Program-made: the position numbers and the translations under genes | The notes under the pieces: generated by a model | Told to the model about the DNA's origin: nothing | Databases searched by the model: none | Seen by the model: only the letters and a program-made list of their open reading frames with translations | Shown here: positions 1 through 6,700 of the stretch, one piece after another | How positions within the stretch are numbered: the first letter of the stretch is position 1 | Layout of the letters: each line of letters starts with the position of its first letter | Source of the DNA: an uncultured Ruminococcus sp. | Lineage (GTDB): Bacteria; Bacillota; Clostridia; Oscillospirales; Acutalibacteraceae | Assembly: GCA_902797065.1 (NCBI GenBank) | Contig: CADBRK010000012.1 | Span: 1-9,337, forward strand | Length of the DNA: 9,337 bases | Direction: 5' to 3'

Positions 1-57
1 AGATATACTGTAAAAGCGAGCGTAGGTTTCCCGATAGGAGAAAAAAAGTTTGCCTGA
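1..57 (+). CDS. C-terminal end of a dockerin-bearing protein (5' truncated)
   Basis: The window opens inside a reading frame that reads RYTVKASVGFPIGEKKFA and then ends in TGA, followed at once by an in-frame TAA. This matches the end of the dockerins in the next two genes, which read ILRYTVKASVKYEIGE and ILRYTINVSVKYPIGK. What is visible is therefore the last helix of the second dockerin repeat plus the conserved tail ending in P-I-G-E/K. Unlike its two neighbours, this protein ends only about six residues after that tail, so its dockerin is C-terminal, the usual place. Nothing can be said about the rest of the protein, which lies outside the window. It is too short for ORF calling, and the assignment rests on 14-15 residues of similarity to the local dockerins and on nucleotide identity of 21 of 24 bases to the second one (2947-2970). 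Confidence 0.8.
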   Translation, partial: RYTVKASVGFPIGEKKFA

Positions 58-100
58 TAAAGGGTAATTCCTGCCAATAGCATAAAACAAAATCATATAT

Positions 101-134
101 ATATCCCCTTGTCTCGGAGGCAGGGGGATATTTT
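101..134 (+). terminator. Rho-independent terminator of the upstream dockerin gene
   Basis: An 8-bp perfect stem (ATATCCCC at 101-108 with GGGGATAT at 124-131) can extend inward through G-T and A-T pairs to a very small loop near 115-117. It is followed by TTTT and, after a short A-run, by seven more T. It lies 44 nt after the stop of the upstream gene and isolates that gene from the serpin gene. Confidence 0.85.
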
Positions 135-195
135 AAAAATTTTTTTAAAAAAGTACTGCGAAAAATCGAAAGCTGCCGTGTCTAACTTACAGAAA

Positions 196-208
196 GGCTT
201 TTAAAGCC
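196..208. repeat. Short perfect inverted repeat in the leader of the serpin gene
   Basis: GGCTTT and AAAGCC form 6-bp arms around a single T, 12 nt before the AGGAG ribosome binding site. The one-base centre makes an RNA hairpin strained, so it is better read as a palindromic DNA site or as chance. I see no convincing sigma-A promoter between the upstream terminator and this gene. The stretch 135-234 otherwise holds A/T runs and the ribosome binding site AAGGAG at 220-225. Confidence 0.3.
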
Positions 209-234
209 CAAAAAATTTAAAGGAGCGTGTAATA

Positions 235-3200
235 ATGAGTAAACAGTTGAAAAGAATGCTCTCTCTGATGCTTGTATGCTGCATGATGTTCCCGGCAGCA
301 TTATCGGTAACTGCAGGCGCAGCGGAGAACGAAGCAAAAAAATCATTTACAACAAGCGAAACAGATCAGCCGGATGAATATGCAGATTCGGACGAAGAAG
401 TGGGAGTAGTCGCCGGTCACCGCATTAAATTCGAATGCGAAGACGGCATTACTATCCTGCACGACGGTAAACCGATCGGCGAAGACGGTGCAGTTTATAC
501 TCAGGATATAAATTATAACTGCACAACACCCGATGACGCCGAGAAAAAAGATTTTATTTTCAGCGTAGAAGCTGACATGGATCCCGAAGTAAGTATTGGA
601 TTCTTAATCGAAGGACAGTTCGATAGCCTGATAGGCGTTTCGGGTGATCAGGAAGAAGTATTAGACTTATTATTATCTGATGATATTTATGATCAGTATA
701 TCATTAAAGGAGTATCAAGCGATCTCAACGTTGATGTAAATTTTATATATCCCGACGTAGGATGCATCGGAGGTTATATTATCAATTTTATTACCAACGG
801 AAACACTGTCGAGTGTGAGGGAGAAACTATTACCGATGAGAATTATGTTTATGATACCGATCCTATAGTTCTTTGCAGTTTTCAAAAAGGCAAAAAAATC
901 TGGAATAAAGACGCAGAGAAGAAGGATATTACTTTTAAAGTAATAGATTCGGTTCCCGAAATAAAAATAACGGGAGATTACGAAGAGATCGTCGGCAACA
1001 GCGACAGTACATATACGATAACGGGCATTACAAGCGATCTGACCGTTGAGATCGAAAATGCCCCCGAAGAGGATCTGATTGAAGGACATAAGATAAGCTT
1101 TAACTATGATAGCGAAGTCTTTTATGTTTACGATACAAATTATTATGATATTCTTAACGGCGATACCGTACAGACCGGAAGAATAAATACAAAAACGGAA
1201 AAATCACCTTATCCGAAGGATTATACATTCAAAGTATATGACAGATCGTATTATGAAACAAACTACAGAAAAGTTTCTGCTGCAGGCGATTATACGGAAC
1301 TGATCGAGAACGGACACGAATATACAATTAAGGGAATTACAGGTCCGGTCACGGTAAACATCAGCGTTGACGAGACTCGCAGAAACATTAATGATGCTGT
1401 CAGAGCTTTCGGCGAGGACTTTTTCAGACTCACATATCAGAATGAAAGAGACGCCAAAAACGGAATCAATATGATAGTATCTCCGCTGTCACTCTACACG
1501 GATGTTGCTCTGCTTGAAAACGGTACGGCAAACAAAACTCAGGAAGAAATTCTTGCTATGCTGACACACGGAAACGATAAGCTCGGCGAGAACGACTTGA
1601 ACGAGTACATAAAGAAATACATGGAAAAAACAGAAAAAAATGATGTAGTTCACATGGCAAACTGTGTTTATATCTCAAACCGAGGGGACATCAGGGTGAA
1701 CCCCGATTTTGTAGATACCGCTCATAATTACTATGATGCAGAAGTATTCAGAGCAACACCCGACAACGCAACTGTTGATCGTATCAATAAATGGTGTTCG
1801 GATAATACGAACGGCGCTATTAAAGACGTCCTTAAACCCAATTCACTTGATTGGAATACTAATTCGATTTTACTCAATGCAGTTGCTTTTGACGGAAAGT
1901 GGAAAGAAAAGTATGCAGATGATCAGATACTGAAGGAGAAGTTCAAAAATTACAACGGCTCAAAGACAGAAGTTGATTTTCTCGATGATTGGCAGGATTA
2001 TTACTACACCGACGGCAAGGCTCTTGCGTTTACAAGACCGTACGAGGACGGATACAAATTTGTTGCTGTTCTCCCGAACGAAGATGTAGGCGTTGACAAG
2101 TATATTGAAGAGATGAACAGCAGTACTTTCGATAATCTGCTTAAAAACGGTCACTCGGCAGATGTACATACAAGAATACCGAAATTTGAGTTTGCAAACG
2201 AATTAATTCTTAACGATACAATGCGGGATATGGGCATGGTACAGGCGTTCGATGCAGCAGACGCCGATCTGTCAAGACTTGCACCGAGTGACAGAAATAC
2301 TTATGTAAATAAAGTCAGGCAAATAGCACATGTAAAACTTGACGAGAATGGTACAAAGGCAGAAGCGGTAACTGTTATTGATTGTACCGATGCGTGTGCA
2401 GACTCCGATTACGATCTGCCGTTGGTTGAGATATTCCTTAACAGACCGTTTATCTATGCAATCTACGATGAGGAGAATAATATTCCTTTGTTTGTAGGTA
2501 CGGTAGGCAAGATGTCTGACGATGAAAGCCCGATCAAGAATGACACCGATGACACAGACGATACAGACAACACAGATACGGATGTCAAGAATACTGCCGA
2601 CGAGCCGAAGAAGGACAGCGACGACACAGACATTACCGATACAGATGTAAAGGATACCTCCGATCTTCCGAAGAAGGACAGCGACGACACAGACATTACC
2701 GATACCGACGTGAAAAATACTTCCGACGAGCCGAAGAAGGACACCAACACCGAAGACCCGAACCCCGGCGACGGTTGGCTCGGCTACCTCGGCGACGTTA
2801 ACAGAGACGGCAAAGTTACCGCAAAAGACAGCCTGCTCATACAGAGATTCACCGTAAACCTTGCAGATCTCAATGATGCTCAGAAAAAACTTGCCGACGT
2901 TGACGGCAACGGCAAGGTTACCAATGCAGATGCATTGTATATCCTCAGATATACCGTAAAGGCGAGCGTGAAGTATGAAATAGGCGAGCCGCTGTGGGAA
3001 GGCAGTAACAGCGAAACGCCTGATACGTCTGATACGCCCGATAAAGACGCATTTTATTTCTTGGCGCCCGAGACTTTCCTCGATCCTTATCTTGACTATG
3101 ATAACCATGCTGTGGTAATCGGGAATAAGATCGGTACATATTGGTATACGGCAGACGGAGAATCGTATCCCGTATCACCGATGACAGAAGCCTTTGATAT

Positions 3201-3561
3201 AGAAACACCTGTTTACAAAATGCCGCTTATCAATCAGAGAGGTATAGAGTCGGTAGTTTTCACGGGATATAACGAAGCGGTCGATAATCATTACGTTTGT
3301 TATACCGATAAGGTTGACCTTGCAGGTCACGAGGGTATGATCTATCTGCTCAACTGCGACAAGACCTTTGAGATTCAGGAGATCTACAACCCTGAAATAC
3401 ATGGCGATAATCATGATCTGAAAGAGTATACCGAGTATACCGAAGGCGGTTGGTTCTCACTTGACCCCGAGAGCGAAAACTATTACAGGAACAGCGATTA
3501 TTATAAAACTTATATATATAACTTTTTATATAACGATTATTGGACAGATGTTCCGGCATAA
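235..3561 (+). CDS. Secreted serpin-family protease inhibitor with internal dockerin
   Basis: The ATG is 9 nt after AGGAG (221-225) and opens a Sec signal peptide (basic MSKQLKR, hydrophobic core, probable AGA|A cleavage near residue 29-30). Residues ~57-380 hold three related beta-rich modules, each starting near a G-H/Y-x-I-x-F motif and ending in Y-x-I-x-G-(I/V)-(T/S). A complete serpin domain spans ~386-760. It shows SPLSLYTDVALLENGTANKT, INKW...TNGAIKDVL, NAVAFDGKW (548-556), the hinge E704-N-G-T and the distal LNRPF (735-739). The hinge positions P14, P12, P10 and P8 are T707, A709, A711 and T713, all small, which predicts an inhibitory loop-inserting serpin. Next come a Thr/Asp linker with three 21-residue repeats (776-838), a two-loop dockerin (~853-911) and an unassigned tail (912-1108). 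Serpins trap serine or cysteine proteases as covalent complexes. Dockerin serpins are known from C. thermocellum, and E. siraeum serpins are reported to inhibit human neutrophil proteases. The target here is unknown. The gene is monocistronic by its flanking terminators. Confidence 0.96.
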   Translation: MSKQLKRMLSLMLVCCMMFPAALSVTAGAAENEAKKSFTTSETDQPDEYADSDEEVGVVAGHRIKFECEDGITILHDGKPIGEDGAVYTQDINYNCTTPDDAEKKDFIFSVEADMDPEVSIGFLIEGQFDSLIGVSGDQEEVLDLLLSDDIYDQYIIKGVSSDLNVDVNFIYPDVGCIGGYIINFITNGNTVECEGETITDENYVYDTDPIVLCSFQKGKKIWNKDAEKKDITFKVIDSVPEIKITGDYEEIVGNSDSTYTITGITSDLTVEIENAPEEDLIEGHKISFNYDSEVFYVYDTNYYDILNGDTVQTGRINTKTEKSPYPKDYTFKVYDRSYYETNYRKVSAAGDYTELIENGHEYTIKGITGPVTVNISVDETRRNINDAVRAFGEDFFRLTYQNERDAKNGINMIVSPLSLYTDVALLENGTANKTQEEILAMLTHGNDKLGENDLNEYIKKYMEKTEKNDVVHMANCVYISNRGDIRVNPDFVDTAHNYYDAEVFRATPDNATVDRINKWCSDNTNGAIKDVLKPNSLDWNTNSILLNAVAFDGKWKEKYADDQILKEKFKNYNGSKTEVDFLDDWQDYYYTDGKALAFTRPYEDGYKFVAVLPNEDVGVDKYIEEMNSSTFDNLLKNGHSADVHTRIPKFEFANELILNDTMRDMGMVQAFDAADADLSRLAPSDRNTYVNKVRQIAHVKLDENGTKAEAVTVIDCTDACADSDYDLPLVEIFLNRPFIYAIYDEENNIPLFVGTVGKMSDDESPIKNDTDDTDDTDNTDTDVKNTADEPKKDSDDTDITDTDVKDTSDLPKKDSDDTDITDTDVKNTSDEPKKDTNTEDPNPGDGWLGYLGDVNRDGKVTAKDSLLIQRFTVNLADLNDAQKKLADVDGNGKVTNADALYILRYTVKASVKYEIGEPLWEGSNSETPDTSDTPDKDAFYFLAPETFLDPYLDYDNHAVVIGNKIGTYWYTADGESYPVSPMTEAFDIETPVYKMPLINQRGIESVVFTGYNEAVDNHYVCYTDKVDLAGHEGMIYLLNCDKTFEIQEIYNPEIHGDNHDLKEYTEYTEGGWFSLDPESENYYRNSDYYKTYIYNFLYNDYWTDVPA
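2560..2748 (+). repeat. Three tandem 63-bp repeats coding the serpin-dockerin linker
   Basis: Copies lie at 2560-2622, 2623-2685 and 2686-2748, each encoding 21 residues of the pattern DTDxTDTDVK followed by (N/D)T(A/S)D(E/L)PKK. The frame is kept. The copies differ at several synonymous and a few non-synonymous positions. The sequence is acidic and Thr-rich, as expected for a flexible, possibly glycosylated, protease-resistant spacer between the serpin and the dockerin. Confidence 0.95.
2794..2967 (+). other. Type I dockerin module within the serpin protein
   Basis: Two EF-hand-like calcium loops are present: D854-x-N856-x-D858-G with D865 at position 12, and D888-x-D890-x-N892-G with D899 at position 12. 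Each is followed by a helix (LLIQRFTVNL and LYILRYTV). This is the standard dockerin duplication that binds a cohesin on a scaffoldin. The positions usually tied to cohesin specificity (10 and 11 of each loop) are A-K and N-A. The module is internal: about 197 residues follow it. Confidence 0.95.
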
Positions 3562-3588
3562 AATAATCAGCTGAGTTAATTTATATAG

Positions 3589-3625
3589 AAAAAACCCGAT
3601 TGCAATACAGGCAGTCGGGTTTTTT
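3589..3625 (+). terminator. Rho-independent terminator of the serpin gene
   Basis: AAAAAACCCGA (3589-3599) pairs with TCGGGTTTTTT (3615-3625). The stem extends inward by T-G, T-A, G-C and C-G pairs to a 7-nt loop and ends in six T. It begins 27 nt after the stop codon. The A-tract on the 5' side could also serve transcription from the other strand, but no convergent gene is present. Confidence 0.93.
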
Positions 3626-3638
3626 CTGTTTTTGATAC

Positions 3639-3667
3639 TTGTATTTTATATATGGTTAGTGTATAAT
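3639..3667 (+). promoter_or_regulatory. Candidate sigma-A promoter for the InlB-repeat dockerin gene
   Basis: A perfect TATAAT -10 box lies at 3662-3667. With a 17-bp spacer the -35 is TTGTAT (3639-3644), which matches TTGACA only in the first three bases. A better-looking TTGATA at 3632-3637 is too far away (24 bp). Start would be near 3674, giving a leader of about 57 nt that carries a 9-bp inverted repeat and the GAGGTG ribosome binding site at 3721-3726. Confidence 0.6.
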
Positions 3668-3693
3668 AGAAACATAATTTTATTGCAATCGCA

Positions 3694-3714
3694 AAAATAA
3701 TTGTTAATTATTTT
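3694..3714. repeat. 9-bp inverted repeat in the 5' leader
   Basis: AAAATAATT (3694-3702) and AATTATTTT (3706-3714) are perfect inverted arms around GTT. The repeat sits between the predicted start and the ribosome binding site. Being all A/T, it is weak as an RNA hairpin. It could be a DNA operator or an AT-rich coincidence. Confidence 0.35.
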
Positions 3715-3731
3715 GTACACGAGGTGATATT

Positions 3732-6700
3732 ATGAAAGCAAGGAAATTACTAAGCGTTTTCTGTTCGGCTGCGCTGATCTCAACGTGCGCAATGTCGCCG
3801 CTGTCAAGCCTTACGGCTTATGCGGATCAGACGCTTGTCGATGTGCCGCTGCAGGAGATCGAGAAGCAAAACGGCAATATTACGGAGATCATATCCGTCG
3901 GCGGCTACACCGAGCTGCGCCCAGATACAGCCGATATTCCCGAAATGCCCGATGTCCTCAAAAACCGAGAGTCAAAGCACCACGTTTTTGAACGTCGGGA
4001 GGATCACTCTATTAACTTCAGAGGCGAGCTTATCATGCCGGGAGATACGTTCGAGATACCGAGCGACATCACCCGGGAGATGATCTATACGACCGACTTT
4101 TTGGGACGGGGTGATGTAGAGGTCAATAAAGAGAACGGAAAAGCCGAGATGTACTTCGGTAAGTTCAGCCCCGAGAATTACGGCATAGAAGTGACAGGCT
4201 CTGTCGATATTATAGACTATGACGATTACGACTCCGGTGACGGCGTATCTCTTGACGGCAAGCATGTAAGCGATAGGTTTTTCCGTACGGCGAAAAACAA
4301 CCTCAACTGCCCGATCATCATAGGTCCTTCGGGCGGCGGAGGAGACGGTCCGTATGTATTTTTTGATGATCACGATCAGCGGAAACAGCACACCGATGTG
4401 TACTATACAGTGCTTGCGCCTTATTACTTCATAACATACAGGTTCATCAGTGATGTTAACGATTACGGCTATGCCGAGTTTGATAAGCTGTTCTGGCCTG
4501 CAGGTGAGTTTGAAAGCCTTGAATTTCCCGAGTACTACTGGCTTACAGACGAGCCGTATACTTTGAAGATACCGAACTGCCGCATGGAGGGCAGAGCGTT
4601 CAACAAATGGCTCAGCTACGATTCAACGGTGTATTATAAAAACAATGACCCCAAGCAGAATATCAAGGGCGACTATACCGAGCTGAATGTCGAGTGGACT
4701 TATGAGGTACTCACCGAAGTACACGATCCATACACACTGATACATGAGGACTCCGACGGTAATACTTACGAAACTCAGGAGGATAATGTACGCAGCGTGT
4801 ACAGACTGCCCGAGTATTTTGAGGACGTAAATATCCGCAACGCAGGAAGTCTTACTCTGTCGCCTGCATTAGACGGCAACCACAGAACGATCGAGTTTGA
4901 CGCAAACGGCGGCACGATCAACGGCCGTGACAAATGGCTGATCGAGGTCAACGAGGTCAAGCGTGAGGACGAGGCGAAGTACGGCGAAAACCACGACAGC
5001 AGAATACCCGACGACGGTGATTTCGGCTTTGACATCAATGACTATGTACCCGTAAAACCGGGCGATACTTTCCTCGGCTGGTGTTCCGATAAAGAAGCGC
5101 TTCAGACAAGCTTCGTAACAAAAGACTCAACTGTCGGGGCGTACCGTTATTTCTGGGAGGACGACGAGCTTGGTACGTTCACGGATAAATACACGCGCCA
5201 ACACCTCTATGCAAAATGGGCGAGCGGTACGGACGATGAATTCGAGAAAAAAGGCTGGAGTCTTTCCGACGACGGATTACTCCGTATCATGAACGACGAC
5301 GGCGCAGTAAACTGGACAAAAGCTTCAAAGGCTGATCCGTCTCTTGCGCCGAAGGTTAAGAGTATCGAACTCGGCTACAAAAACGAGAAGGTTAACAATC
5401 TCCCGACGCACTTCCTGAAAGGCTGTACTCAGATAACCGAACTTGTATTCGACGAGCCTGTTTCGTTCGGCGGTTTTGTCTTTGACGGCTGCCCGAATCT
5501 GACAGACGTCACGCTGAATTTCCCGGTGCAGGGTACGTGGTTCCCCGCTAACGCATATATGGGTACAAATAAAGACTTTACGCTTCATGTGCCCGACGAG
5601 TATTACAATGAGTACAAAGACGCTCTGGGCGAGTATGCATATCTGCTGCAAAAGCCGAACGGGCAGCGTTATCCGCTCACGGTAAACGGCGAGATCGTAA
5701 CCGACGATAACTTAGAGATAAAATGCGGCGACGGTACGGCAAAGTACGACCCCAAAACAAATACGCTGACGCTTACAAACGCAGTTCTGACTAACGGTCT
5801 TAAACCGCATTTTGACATTCATTATTATGAGAATAACGATACTCCCGATAACCCCGACCGTACAAGCTCCACGGGCAGCTATGCCGTGGTATCCGATCTT
5901 GACGACCTTACAGTCGTGATCGAGGGCAATGTCGATGTCAATACGTATATCGACAACACCTTCGGTTCAACTCATGAAGAACTGCCGAATTTCATCTATG
6001 CCAAGGGTGACCTTGAGATCAACGGCAGCGGTGTACTCAAAGCTACGCTGAACGACGCTTCTCTGCAGTACAAAGACAACGAAACGATGGAATTTGTAGA
6101 ATATGTCGGACCCGGAAAGGCGAAGGCTTTCGTAAACGGAAATCTGACTTTGAACGATGTAACGACAGCAAGGCTTTACGCTGATGTACTCGGCGATTTT
6201 AACGGCAGGAACGCTACTGTCTACGGCGGCTTGCTGAATGTCTGCGGAAGTATTGATGCAGACGGTCTTACGGTAAAAGATTATACTCCTCCGCAGGCAG
6301 ACCTGAAGATCGCACAGGAGCTTGCAACTGTACAGACATACGGTAAAGGAAAGATGAATTTTTACAAATGCAGCTGTGAGTATACCGTAATATGCGGCAT
6401 CAACCAATGTGAAGAAATAAACTTTATCGACTGTACCGTTACTCTGGTCGGACAGCTGAAAGGCGACGCCGATACTAAGCTTAATATCAATAATTCCAAC
6501 CTGTTTATTATGGGAATAGATCAAGCGCCGACAAACATTCCTGCCGGAAATATTACAGTCAACGACGCCGAGATCGTGCTGGGCGATTGGGCAGACAAAG
6601 ACAATACCGTAATGATACAAGCGAAAAACGGTGCGCCGGAAGATATTATCCTCGGAGATGTAAACGGCGATAAAAAGGTCACCGCAAAGGACAGCATGCA

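Noticed and set aside
180..186. GTCTAAC in the serpin leader as the reverse complement of the GTTAGAC core at the LRR promoter
   Set aside because: Only seven bases are shared, there is no second half site, and no promoter is recognisable nearby, so chance is the simplest reading.
2272..3108. Long antisense open frame of 278 codons opposite the serpin and dockerin region
   Set aside because: It mirrors the Thr/Asp repeats and dockerin of the + strand gene. It has no ribosome binding site or promoter of its own, and the sense gene is certain.
235..3561. Glycoside hydrolase or other cellulosomal enzyme domain in the dockerin proteins
   Set aside because: The region before the dockerin is a complete serpin in the first gene and repeat modules in the second. 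I found no catalytic motif of a known hydrolase.
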